DNA of 64,000 nucleotides from Mucilaginibacter gossypii (GTDB taxonomy: Bacteria > Bacteroidota > Bacteroidia > Sphingobacteriales > Sphingobacteriaceae): NCBI RefSeq assembly GCF_900100945.1, contig NZ_FNCG01000021.1:1-64000 (forward strand), read 5' to 3'. A program made the translations under genes and the position numbers. Position 1 is the stretch's first letter. Every line of letters begins with the position of its first letter. Positions 46,879-55,203 of this stretch are shown one piece after another. Under the pieces are notes generated by a model. That model saw only the letters and a list, made by a program, of their open reading frames with translations. It was not told the DNA's origin and made no database searches.

Positions 46879-47628
46879 ATGTTTTTTATTTTTTCAAAAG
46901 TTCTTTCGTTTTTAATGAATTTGCTTCTATGGGTATTCGCAATTTTATTGATCGCTCTTTTTTCAAAGAACGTAAAACGTAAACGGAAATTTTTGCTTGC
47001 AGGTATTATTGTGCTTTATATTTTCTCTAATTCATTGTTACTTAACCTGGTTAGCTGGTGCTGGGATATCAGGGATATTGCTGTACCAGCCGATAAAAAG
47101 TATGCTTGTGCTATAGTGCTGGGTGGTTTTAGCTCGGATGATGGCAATGGCGGCGGTTTCTTTAACTCTGCTGCTGATAGGTTTATCCAGGGTGTTCGTT
47201 TGCAAAAAACAGGTAAAGTTAGCCATCTTCTTATCACAGGAGGAAACGGGCTTTTGAGGCCATCGGGTTTTAGGGAGGCCGATTGGGTAAGGGAGCAACT
47301 TAGGGAAATGCAGGTTCCGGACAGTTGCGTACTAAGCGAACCGAAATCCCGCAATACCATTGAAAATGCTGCTTTTTCAAAAGAGCTATTGCAGCAGCAT
47401 AAACTTAAAGCGCCATATTTACTGGTTACCTCAGCATTTCATATGCGGCGTTCCCTGATGATATTTAAAAAACAGGGAGTTGACGTGGTTGCATACCCCT
47501 GCAATTTTTCCAGCCGCAGGTTTTCGGCATCTGCCGATGATTTCCTACCTAATGCAGGTGCTTTAGCAGGTTGGGGGACCTATATAAAGGAAGCCATCGG
47601 CTACGTGGTAACCCGTTATTTTAAGTGA
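46879..47628 (+). CDS. YdcF/ElyC-type DUF218 membrane protein
   Basis: About 249 residues. Two N-terminal helices (LMNLLLWVFAILLIALF; FLLAGIIVLYIFSNSLLL) lead to a periplasmic DUF218 domain: AIVLGGFSSDDGNGG, LLITGGNG, SRNTIENAAF, LLVTSAFHMRRSLMIF. The family includes ElyC and SanA, linked to envelope and lipid-carrier homeostasis. I chose the ATG at 46879. Its stop codon abuts that of the convergent small gene at 47629. Confidence 0.87.
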   Translation: MFFIFSKVLSFLMNLLLWVFAILLIALFSKNVKRKRKFLLAGIIVLYIFSNSLLLNLVSWCWDIRDIAVPADKKYACAIVLGGFSSDDGNGGGFFNSAADRFIQGVRLQKTGKVSHLLITGGNGLLRPSGFREADWVREQLREMQVPDSCVLSEPKSRNTIENAAFSKELLQQHKLKAPYLLVTSAFHMRRSLMIFKKQGVDVVAYPCNFSSRRFSASADDFLPNAGALAGWGTYIKEAIGYVVTRYFK

Positions 47629-47856
47629 TCAGCCTTGTTTAAGATGCCCTATATTTGGGGTAAAATCAGGCTCCCGGCGGTTATGTTTATTCCAATTGGC
47701 TATATCCACCATTCCGGGCGGCGTTTGATAATGATTTGGGTTGGCACCGCATCTTACAATAAATTTACCTTTAGCCTGTGCAATTACAGGCCTGCTGCCG
47801 CAGATAATGCAAGGCTCGCAAAAGATGGATACCTGAATTTTAATGGGTTCGCTCAT
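47629..47856 (-). CDS. Small zinc-ribbon-like protein
   Basis: A 75-residue protein with four cysteines (CEPCIICGSR and VRCGANPNHY), suggesting a metal-binding knuckle. The function is unknown. It converges directly on the ydcF-like gene. Confidence 0.55.
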   Translation of the reverse strand: MSEPIKIQVSIFCEPCIICGSRPVIAQAKGKFIVRCGANPNHYQTPPGMVDIANWNKHNRREPDFTPNIGHLKQG

Positions 47857-47924
47857 AATTAAACTAAGGTGCTATCTATCTCGTGAAAATTCAATACCAA
47901 GTAGTTGGTATTTTTACCGGTATA

Positions 47925-48926
47925 TTACCGTTGTTCTTTAACAGGCTGGTGCATCATCAATTGTTCAATATCCTTTGCAATATCCCCCGGCTGCATTGCA
48001 AATTGAAGATATAAAAACCGCTCTCCCGGTACCACTACATCGGTACCGTTGTCCTTTATTTCCATGTTAAGTTTGCGATAGGTAAAATAAGGTTTGAGCC
48101 CCCTGATGGCTGTTAGTACGGCTGTTTCGTCCCAACTGTTGCGGCCGGTTGTGTTGTTGTCTTTTGTAAGCGCTATCTGGAAGGCGTCTTTTACCGGGCT
48201 ATTTTTTATTGATGTATTATTGATCAGGCGAATCCCTGTCAAGATTTTTTCACCTATTTCAAAACCGCTCAGAGTAATGGGAGTGGGCCAGTTTTTAAAT
48301 ACTTCCTGTGCCGAAGCGGCATCTACATTTACATTGTATTCGCTAAACGTTTTACCGTCGGTACCTATTCCTGTAGCCATGGATACCAGTTTTTTTACTT
48401 TCTTTTTCACCAGTTGTTCTCCATCCAGTTTGCTGTATTTATCAGCTCCCGACCGGAGCAGATCGGCCAGGTTGGTGAAAAATCCAACCGAAATAATAGT
48501 TACGCTGCCATCGGCTTGCTTTGCCAGCAACTTGCGGTAAAGTGCTACCGCTTCAACTGCCTGGCTGTTTGATTTTACGTTATGCGGGTATTTGGCAATA
48601 ATAGCCTGGGCCCATTGCTGTGCACAGTCTTTATTGGGCTTGTCTTTTTTTACAATACCTATGGGAATATTAGGCCTGCCAAAATAGGTGTTGATCACAC
48701 TGATGGTTGGTGCGGTAGTTTCAAAGGCGTTGCATGATATAGTAGCTAATATTTGGGCCTCACCCTTGTCTGCAAAGGCATGCAGCATAGCCATGGCACC
48801 AACATCGTCATAATCTCCGGCAATATCCGTGTCGAAAATAACAGGAACAGGGCTGTGTTTTTGCGCTTTGACAAAGTTGAGGTGAAAAATGAATGCCAGG
48901 ATGAGTAATGCTGATTTGAATTTCAT
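47925..48926 (-). CDS. Secreted inosine-uridine-type nucleoside hydrolase
   Basis: About 333 residues from the ATG at 48926 (MKFKSALLILAFIF, giving a signal peptide). The Ca-binding signature FDTDIAGDYDDVGAM holds the conserved aspartates, and the usual length and C-terminal NMEIKDNGTD region agree with the IU-NH fold. Secreted family members in Bacteroidota may release ribose from nucleosides or act on other N-ribosides. Confidence 0.88.
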   Translation of the reverse strand: MKFKSALLILAFIFHLNFVKAQKHSPVPVIFDTDIAGDYDDVGAMAMLHAFADKGEAQILATISCNAFETTAPTISVINTYFGRPNIPIGIVKKDKPNKDCAQQWAQAIIAKYPHNVKSNSQAVEAVALYRKLLAKQADGSVTIISVGFFTNLADLLRSGADKYSKLDGEQLVKKKVKKLVSMATGIGTDGKTFSEYNVNVDAASAQEVFKNWPTPITLSGFEIGEKILTGIRLINNTSIKNSPVKDAFQIALTKDNNTTGRNSWDETAVLTAIRGLKPYFTYRKLNMEIKDNGTDVVVPGERFLYLQFAMQPGDIAKDIEQLMMHQPVKEQR

Positions 48927-49066
48927 TGTATGCAATAAAATAAAAGGCAGTTAGGCCCAAAAAAGATGTATCGGCAAATAATTGGTTTATGAATGATCGG
49001 TAATTAAATCTCGCATTATTTAATTACTTTGGCAAGTATTAATTTATAACGAACGACGCTAATCAA

Positions 49067-49804
49067 ATGACTTATTGCCTGGGAATTAAAGTTAAAGAGG
49101 GCTTATTGGCCATTGCCGATACTCGTATAACTTCGGGGACGGATACCACTGTAAAAAAGAAGATCACTATAGAACAAAAGGATCATTTTTCGCTGTTTAT
49201 CATGACCAGCGGTTTGCGCTCGGTGCGTGATAAGGCCGTGATATATTTTAATGAATTATTGGAGACAGCCGAGTTTAATAAGATGTACAAGGCTGTGAAT
49301 GCATTTGGCGAACAGGTAAAGCGTGCAGCACAAGAAGATAAAGTGTCGCTTGATGCCGCCGGGTTACGATTTGACCTGAATACCATTATTGGCGGACAAT
49401 TGCGCGATGACGATGAACACAAGCTTTTTTTGCTATATCCCGAAGGGAATTGGGTGGAATTAGGGCAAGGGGCGCCATACGTGGTTATCGGTAATTCGGG
49501 GCATGGTAAAGCTATCCTTAATCGCATCCTTAATGAAGATTCGAGCCTGAAACTGGCGCTTAAAACAGGTTTTCTTTCCTTCGATTCAACAAGGGTAAGC
49601 TCGAACAATGTCGATTTTCCGATAGATGTGGCTGTTTATAAAAAGGATAGTTTCAATATTGTTGAGCAGCGTTATAACAAACAGGACCTTGAACATATCT
49701 CAATCCAATGGGCCGAGGAACTGAAACTGGCACTTGACCATATTTCGGAGGATTGGATGGATGCCACATTTAACAAATTAGAAGAATTAAAAACAGGAAG
49801 CTGA
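49067..49804 (+). CDS. Anbu-type proteasome-like peptidase
   Basis: A 245-residue protein of the proteasome beta/HslV superfamily. It starts MTYCLGIKVKEGLLAIADTR; in Anbu proteins removal of Met exposes T2 as the N-terminal nucleophile, with D18 and K31/K32 in the usual catalytic positions. The N-terminal beta-sandwich is clear (HFSLFIMTSGLRSVRDKAVI). Anbu proteins form rings and are normally encoded with a transglutaminase-like protein, an alpha-E protein and an ATP-grasp protein. Here only the transglutaminase-like gene follows, 4 bases later. Confidence 0.88.
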   Translation: MTYCLGIKVKEGLLAIADTRITSGTDTTVKKKITIEQKDHFSLFIMTSGLRSVRDKAVIYFNELLETAEFNKMYKAVNAFGEQVKRAAQEDKVSLDAAGLRFDLNTIIGGQLRDDDEHKLFLLYPEGNWVELGQGAPYVVIGNSGHGKAILNRILNEDSSLKLALKTGFLSFDSTRVSSNNVDFPIDVAVYKKDSFNIVEQRYNKQDLEHISIQWAEELKLALDHISEDWMDATFNKLEELKTGS

Positions 49805-49808
49805 TAAC

Positions 49809-50657
49809 ATGAAGTTCGATGTGTTTACCCAAATGGAATATGTAGTACGGTCGCCGGGCACATTGATTTTAAACATACACGCATTACGCAGCCCAAATCA
49901 AACGGTAATAAGTGAAGAATTTGGCCTGGAACCCTATATCAAGTTTGAAGAACTGCAAACTCTGCAGGGCGAAAATCGTTTGGTGCGCTTTGATGTAAGT
50001 GCCGATACGCCCAATGTTAAAGTTACCTACAAAGCTACGGTTGATAATTGTTATGAAATAACCGATTTCGGTAATTTACAGGAAACCCACGTTTCTGAGC
50101 TGCCCTCGCCGGTGCTGCCATATTTAAATCCAAGCCGCTATTGTCAGTCGGACAAATTATACCGCCTTGCACATAATATGTTCGGGCATGTTACCAACCC
50201 TTTTGAGCAGGTGGTTGAATTGACCAACTGGATCAATAAAAACGTACAATATTTAAGCGGATCAACCAATTCACAAACATCAGCTTTTGATACCGTTACC
50301 GAACAGGCCGGCGTTTGCCGCGATTTTGCACACTTAGGCATAGCCCTTTGCCGTGCGCTTACCATACCTGCCCGCTATTTTACAGGTTATGCCTATCACC
50401 TTAAGCCAGCCGATTTCCACGCCTGCTTTGAGGCTTATCTTGGTGGTAAGTGGATACTGTTTGATGCAACACGGCTGGTACCTTTAAACGGCCTTATTAA
50501 AATAGCTACCGGCCATGATGCTGCCGACTCGGCCATAGCCAATATTTTTGGCGATGTTACTTTTACCACCATGCAGGTAAGTTGTGAACTTGCCGAAGAC
50601 GGTTTTGTGCCCTTTTATTATATTGATGGGGAATTTAAGGGATTGTCATATTTGTAG
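49809..50657 (+). CDS. Transglutaminase-like protein (Anbu partner)
   Basis: A 282-residue soluble protein with an N-terminal bacterial transglutaminase-like beta domain and a catalytic domain with C170 (AGVCRDFAHLG), H204 (FHACFEAYLGG) and D219 (WILFDATRLVP). Such proteins are cysteine peptidases or amidases. Four bases separate it from the Anbu gene, as in other Anbu operons, where the set is thought to make or process a small peptide; here the alpha-E and ATP-grasp genes are missing from this place. Confidence 0.88.
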   Translation: MKFDVFTQMEYVVRSPGTLILNIHALRSPNQTVISEEFGLEPYIKFEELQTLQGENRLVRFDVSADTPNVKVTYKATVDNCYEITDFGNLQETHVSELPSPVLPYLNPSRYCQSDKLYRLAHNMFGHVTNPFEQVVELTNWINKNVQYLSGSTNSQTSAFDTVTEQAGVCRDFAHLGIALCRALTIPARYFTGYAYHLKPADFHACFEAYLGGKWILFDATRLVPLNGLIKIATGHDAADSAIANIFGDVTFTTMQVSCELAEDGFVPFYYIDGEFKGLSYL

Positions 50658-50732
50658 CTTAGCCTGACCTTAACCCCTATGAAAAAGATATTTTTACAAG
50701 TCTCCCTTTCCCGGGGGAGATTTAGAGGGGGC

Positions 50733-51134
50733 TTATCGTCTCCGCTTTTTTACCGGTACTTTTTTGTTTTCTCTTATAGCATAGATCCAGTTAATCGCCA
50801 GTACTGCTACACAGATCAGTAACCCGAAAAACTCACGCACTTCTTCAATCCAGGGCTTTTCGGCTTTCATGGTTTGCACAAGACTTTCGGCATGATGGAA
50901 CTTAAACCAGTCGATCAGGCCGTTGTTATCAAATATCTTATAAATGGCATAACCTGTAAAAATGATTATGCCGGTTGCATAGCCAATGGGGTAAAATTCT
51001 TTTTTTGCTGCCAGGTAGCAAAACCAGGCACAATAAAGGTAAATGGGCATCCAAAGGTAAGGATCTGGATCGTTATACTGTAAACCTGCAAATGTGACAA
51101 AAAGTACAACCCATATGATATTGAAGATCTTCAT
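50733..51134 (-). CDS. Transmembrane family 220 protein
   Basis: A 133-residue protein with four helices (IIWVVLFVTFAGLQYNDPDP; YLYCAWFCYLAAKKEFYPIG). The QYNDPDP motif after the first helix is characteristic of TMEM220-like proteins. The function is unknown. Confidence 0.85.
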   Translation of the reverse strand: MKIFNIIWVVLFVTFAGLQYNDPDPYLWMPIYLYCAWFCYLAAKKEFYPIGYATGIIIFTGYAIYKIFDNNGLIDWFKFHHAESLVQTMKAEKPWIEEVREFFGLLICVAVLAINWIYAIRENKKVPVKKRRR

Positions 51135-51387
51135 AAGTAAAAAGCAATTGCAATAATTTATACTGGTTATGGTGCTTAATATACAGGTTAAGCAATGTTA
51201 AATATATGAAAATATGTTTCAGTACTTAAATAAGGAAATAACAATTATTGGTACCCAGTACCGCCCAATGCATTATCAAAATTATATCCGCCTTAACATT
51301 AATTAAATATTGCTCAAACATTTTTTAACCTAATTCACTTCATCCTTTATAACTTTCGTAGCTGTATCTTTTAAATTGTTAGTGTAT

Positions 51388-52833
51388 ATGACTTTAACGC
51401 TTTACCATTTTACCAGAAAATACTCCGGAAGGTTAAGGATTATACTGCCGCTTTTACTGTTCATACTTTTCTGCAGCCAGCAAGTAGGGGCCCAGGTTAA
51501 TATTTTTGACCTGCGTAAGCAAAAAGATACCATAACACGATTTTCAGATCCGCCGGTAAAACAGAAACGTTTTGGAAGGGCTGCTTTAGAGCTTGGCCTC
51601 GCCGAGATTGCGCCCTGGACATATGATCGCTATATAGTCAACGTTGATTACGCCCGGATTTCCTGGAAAACAACAGGTCATAACCTGAACCCGGGCAGTT
51701 GGACCTGGGACAATGATCCGTTTCAAACCAACCAGTTTGGACATCCATATCACGGCAGCATGTTTTACAGCGCCTTCAGGAGTAATGGTTATAGTTTTTG
51801 GCAATCAGTACCGGCTACTATGGTGGGCAGTTACCTGTGGGAAACATTTGCCGAAAACCAGGCACCCGCCCCTAACGATTTTATCAACACCAGCTTTGGC
51901 GGCATAGTATTGGGCGAAATGACCTATCGACTATCAAATAAGATTATTAATAACCACCGCCGCGGTTTTAAACGGCAAGCCAGTGAGGTGCTGGGTTTTT
52001 TGGTTAACCCGATGAATGGCCTTAACCGCATTATTGATGGAAAATGGGGAAAGGTTGTTGGGCCGGCAAATAGGTCGCAGGATGATTCATCAAAAGTGAG
52101 TGCAGAATTTGATCTGGGCGCGCGTAAGTTTAACAGCGGCAACCAGGGACTGTTGACCCACGGACGGTTTGGTTGGTTTGGCAGGGCGAAGCTGCTTTAC
52201 GGCGCTTCAAACGAAAATTTGCACACACCTTTCAGCAATATTTCCATCACAGCCGAGTTTGGGAAAGACGATAGCAGTGCGGTTAATGTGATCAGTGTTT
52301 ATGGATCTCTTGCAGGATGGGACGTTTCGTTATCGGATAGCGTGGAGAACCTGATCATCATATCAGCTAATTATGATTACATACGCAATGCTGCGTTCTT
52401 TTACGGAGGGCAAAGCGTAAAGGCTAATCTACTATCTGAATTTAAATTATTGAATGGCTTTAAAGTGAATACCGCGGTGGGTGCGGGGCTTATCATTTTA
52501 GGAGCCGCTCCCGATCCCTACCTGTATAGAGGGCGCAATTATGATTACGGCTCGGGTTTTGCCATAAACGGCAGAGCTGGTTTTAATATAGGTAACAGAT
52601 TTTATTATAGCATTAATTATCGCGGTAGCTGGCTCATGACTATTAATGGTAATAAGTCGCATTATTTTTTACATACCATAACCAATGAGATAAGTTACCG
52701 CGTGTTAAAAGATCTCTCGATAAGTGCCGAACCCGGATATTTCAGGCTGGAAGGAAACTATAAAAATCACCCGGATGTAGACAAAACTTACCCGTACCTG
52801 CGGATCTCAACAAGGTACAGAGTTAACCTGTAA
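51388..52833 (+). CDS. DUF3943 family protein, probably outer-membrane
   Basis: About 481 residues from the ATG at 51388, with a signal peptide ending near GAQVN. The diagnostic block is FQTNQFGHPYHGSMFYSAFR and ETFAENQAPAPNDFINTSFG. The second half is beta-strand rich and ends with the aromatic/charged pattern STRYRVNL of outer-membrane barrels. A TAACTTTC -7-like box is at about 51351. The function is unknown. Confidence 0.85.
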   Translation: MTLTLYHFTRKYSGRLRIILPLLLFILFCSQQVGAQVNIFDLRKQKDTITRFSDPPVKQKRFGRAALELGLAEIAPWTYDRYIVNVDYARISWKTTGHNLNPGSWTWDNDPFQTNQFGHPYHGSMFYSAFRSNGYSFWQSVPATMVGSYLWETFAENQAPAPNDFINTSFGGIVLGEMTYRLSNKIINNHRRGFKRQASEVLGFLVNPMNGLNRIIDGKWGKVVGPANRSQDDSSKVSAEFDLGARKFNSGNQGLLTHGRFGWFGRAKLLYGASNENLHTPFSNISITAEFGKDDSSAVNVISVYGSLAGWDVSLSDSVENLIIISANYDYIRNAAFFYGGQSVKANLLSEFKLLNGFKVNTAVGAGLIILGAAPDPYLYRGRNYDYGSGFAINGRAGFNIGNRFYYSINYRGSWLMTINGNKSHYFLHTITNEISYRVLKDLSISAEPGYFRLEGNYKNHPDVDKTYPYLRISTRYRVNL

Positions 52834-52861
52834 GCTAAAAAAAAAGGATTGGAAAAATTTG

Positions 52862-52932
52862 ATGTCGCGGGCAGATTCGAACTGCCGTTTAGGGTATTGC
52901 GGACCCCCACCTATCCTCTCGGTCACGCGACT
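52862..52932 (-). tRNA. tRNA-Cys (GCA)-like gene with non-standard features
   Basis: The minus strand folds as a 71-nt cloverleaf: D arm ACCGAGAGGATAGGT, anticodon stem GGGGT/ACCCT, loop CCGCAAT (anticodon GCA), four-base variable loop, T arm GGCAG-TTCGAAT-CTGCC, discriminator U73 as in Cys tRNAs. Odd points: C33 replaces the almost universal U33, and the first acceptor pair is A1-A72, leaving six acceptor pairs (GTCGCG/CGCGAC-type). No CCA is encoded. It may be a functional tRNA-Cys or a tRNA-derived structure. It is the only feature downstream of the SAM riboswitch at 52985-53094 on the same strand, and a T-rich tract follows. Confidence 0.7.
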
Positions 52933-52984
52933 TGAAAACCATAAAAATTCACTTAATCAGATCGGTTGTGGGGTGTAGATATAA

Positions 52985-53094
52985 TTATCTCTCTCCCGTT
53001 TTGCACAGGAGCAGGAATTAGCACCTTTTACATTATGCGGATGTACAGGTTGCTAAGACGTCTTTGGGCCTTTCCCTCAGTCTTTCTTGATAAG
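52985..53094 (-). promoter_or_regulatory. SAM-I (S-box) riboswitch
   Basis: The minus-strand RNA has P1 CUUAUC/GAUAA, the kink-turn and core GAGGGAAAGGCCC, the GACGUCUUAGCAACC strand, and AAAGGUGCUAAUUCCUGC, the conserved blocks of SAM-I. Its own promoter -7 box lies at 53129-53136. After P1 the text AGATAATTATATCT can form an alternative hairpin AGATA/TATCT that competes with P1, a possible expression platform. No methionine gene follows; the tRNA-Cys-like gene begins 52 bases later. A plus-strand open frame across it is not a gene. Confidence 0.9.
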
Positions 53095-53128
53095 TTATTA
53101 AAAGAACACTTTGTCGTTGTTGACAATG

Positions 53129-53136
53129 CAAATATA
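53129..53136 (-). promoter_or_regulatory. -7 promoter box of the riboswitch transcript
   Basis: Read on the minus strand this is TATATTTG, matching TAnnTTTG, about 35 bases before the riboswitch. A start near 53122 would make the aptamer the first part of the RNA. Confidence 0.55.
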
Positions 53137-53281
53137 ACAATAAATTATATAATTCCTATAGTTTTAGTAGTTTAATTGATATTTATTTCTTTTCCGTTCA
53201 TTTTGAGGTAGATAAATTTATTAATGCTGTCTCAGTCCATACTTTCTGGGAGTTTTCCGATAGAAATATTTTGAAAAAAAA

Positions 53282-53318
53282 CTGAAATGGTCACCATTTA
53301 ATCTGAAGTAGTCACCAT
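53282..53318. repeat. Tandem direct repeats before the SDR gene
   Basis: CTGAAATGGTCACCAT (53282-53297) and CTGAAGTAGTCACCAT (53303-53318) repeat with a 21-base period, two DNA turns, 59 bases before the SDR start. They could be a dimeric regulator site or the remains of an IS21-type terminal repeat set. Confidence 0.65.
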
Positions 53319-53376
53319 AATTTTCATTCCTAACTATTGCACCTTTGTATTGTTAAAACATTAAAAAAACATCACA

Positions 53377-54138
53377 ATGGGAACAAATAAAATTGCACTG
53401 ATAACCGGTGGAAGCCGCGGGCTGGGTAAAAATGCTGCATTGCACCTGGCTAAAAAAGGTATTGATGTAATAGTTACTTATCGCAGTAAAAAAGAGGAAG
53501 CTGAAGCTGTAGTTGCAGAAATTGAATCGGCAGGACAAAAGGCTGCTGCTTTACAACTGGATACAGGTATCGTATCCACCTTTGATGCTTTTATTACAAA
53601 ACTGAAAGCAACCCTAAACGAAAAATGGAACCGTGATACCTTTGATTTTCTGATCAATAATGCAGGTATCGACGCTGCCTCGCCATTTGCACAAACCACC
53701 GAAGAAGATTTTGACAGCCTGTTTAATGTTCATTTTAAAGGTGTTTACTTTTTAACCCAAAAAAGCTTACCGGTAATTGCCGACGGCGGCCGGATCATTA
53801 ATTTTTCGACCGGGCTGGCCCGTTTCTCAACTCCGGGGTATGCCGTTTATGCATCCATGAAAGGCGCTATCGAGGTATTCACCAAATACCTGGCGAAAGA
53901 ATTGGGCAGCCGTGGTATAGCCGCAAATGTGGTGGCTCCGGGTATTATTCAAACCGATTTTACCAAAGCGGCATTTGATTCGCACCCTGGTTTGGAAGAA
54001 ATGATGTCGAAGTCAACAGCTTTGGGCAGGGTAGGCCAGCCGGATGATATTGGTGGCATAGTAGCTTTTCTATGCACTGAGGATGCCCGCTGGATCAATG
54101 CTCAGCGTATTGAAGCTTCGGGCGGGATGTTCTTGTAG
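53377..54138 (+). CDS. Short-chain dehydrogenase/reductase
   Basis: A 253-residue classical SDR: TGGSRGLGKNAA for NAD(P) binding, NNAG (about 89-92), catalytic serine in NFSTG and tyrosine/lysine in YASMK, C-terminal GGIVAFLCTEDARWINAQRI. It resembles FabG-like oxidoreductases; the substrate is unknown. Two direct repeats in its upstream region suggest dedicated control. Confidence 0.92.
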   Translation: MGTNKIALITGGSRGLGKNAALHLAKKGIDVIVTYRSKKEEAEAVVAEIESAGQKAAALQLDTGIVSTFDAFITKLKATLNEKWNRDTFDFLINNAGIDAASPFAQTTEEDFDSLFNVHFKGVYFLTQKSLPVIADGGRIINFSTGLARFSTPGYAVYASMKGAIEVFTKYLAKELGSRGIAANVVAPGIIQTDFTKAAFDSHPGLEEMMSKSTALGRVGQPDDIGGIVAFLCTEDARWINAQRIEASGGMFL

Positions 54139-54142
54139 TTGA

Positions 54143-54240
54143 TTGTCTGAATCAGAATTTTTAAATTAACAGAATGTAATGCAAATAAATTATTTATTCT
54201 GAAAATTCATTAATCCTGTAAATTCTGATTCAGACAATTT
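54143..54240. repeat. TGTCTGAAC-type inverted repeat element, copy 4
   Basis: Outer arms TGTCTGAATCAGAATTT and AAATTCTGATTCAGACA are perfect complements around AT-rich sequence. It lies between the SDR gene and the promoter of the DUF72 gene (TATCTTTC -7 box at about 54242). Confidence 0.85.
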
Positions 54241-54264
54241 CCTATCTTTCGCACAAAAAAGCAC

Positions 54265-55203
54265 ATGGAATTTGGTAGAGTAACGGACGAAGAATTATCC
54301 CGGGTTGATTTTACCTTGCCGGCCGACCCGCAGATAACTGTTGAAACCCTTGCCGCTGCAAAAAATGATGTGCCTTTGCAGGTACATGTTGGCTGCGCAA
54401 AATGGGGGCGCAAAGAATGGATTGGCAAAATTTATCCGCCAAAAACCAAGGACGCCAATTTTTTAGATGAATACGTTAAGCATTTTGATTGCATTGAGCT
54501 TAACGCTACCTTTTACCAGGTTTACGGTCCGGATACCATTTCCAAATGGAAACAAAAAGCCGATAGCAATCCCGGTTTTAAATTTTGCCCTAAATTTTCT
54601 CAAAGCATTAGTCACATTCGCCGGTTAAAAAACGCGGAGGATATCACGACCACGTATTATGAAGGTATTTTGGCTTTCGGCGATAAGCTTGGTCCGCTGT
54701 TTTTGCAGTTGAGCGATAATTACACACCAAAGAGTTTTCCGGAGCTTAAGGCCTATCTTGAACAACTACCAAAAGATATTCCCGTATTTGTTGAGCTGCG
54801 CCATAAAGACTGGTTTGCCGTTGCCGAAAACCGCGACAAGGTATTTAATCTTTTCCGAGATCTGAATATTGGCTCTATCATAACTGATGCCAGCGGCCGC
54901 CGCGATGTGGTGCATATGGCATTGCCTACACCACACGCCTTTATCCGCTTTGTAGGCAACAGTCTGCACCCAACAGATTATGCCCGCGTTGATGAATGGG
55001 TTGAGCGGATCAAAAACTGGAAAGATCAAGGCCTTAAATCGGTATGGTTTTTTATGCACCAGCATGATGAGCGTTACTCACCAGAGCTTGCTGATTATGT
55101 GGTTGAAAAACTAAATGACGCTTTGGGCACCCAATTAATGCGCCCTCAATTTATCCAGAGAGACAATAATAAGCCAACCGCCCAAACCTCGCTGTTATTG
55201 TAA
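54265..55203 (+). CDS. DUF72 family protein
   Basis: A 312-residue TIM-barrel protein. Family blocks: HVGCAKWGRKEWIGKIYP, FDCIELNATFYQVYGPDTIS, GFKFCPKFSQSISHIRRL, PVFVELRHKDWF, AFIRFVGNSLHPTDYAR and SVWFFMHQHDERYSPELAD. The function is unknown. Its last 9 bases overlap the end of the convergent gene at 55195. Confidence 0.92.
   Translation: MEFGRVTDEELSRVDFTLPADPQITVETLAAAKNDVPLQVHVGCAKWGRKEWIGKIYPPKTKDANFLDEYVKHFDCIELNATFYQVYGPDTISKWKQKADSNPGFKFCPKFSQSISHIRRLKNAEDITTTYYEGILAFGDKLGPLFLQLSDNYTPKSFPELKAYLEQLPKDIPVFVELRHKDWFAVAENRDKVFNLFRDLNIGSIITDASGRRDVVHMALPTPHAFIRFVGNSLHPTDYARVDEWVERIKNWKDQGLKSVWFFMHQHDERYSPELADYVVEKLNDALGTQLMRPQFIQRDNNKPTAQTSLLL

Noticed and set aside
47635..47862. Plus-strand open frame opposite the small zinc-ribbon gene
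   Set aside because: The minus-strand frame has the paired cysteines; this one is its shadow.
52966..53175. Plus-strand open frame of about 70 codons
   Set aside because: It is the complement of the SAM-I riboswitch and its promoter; no family similarity and no coding signs.
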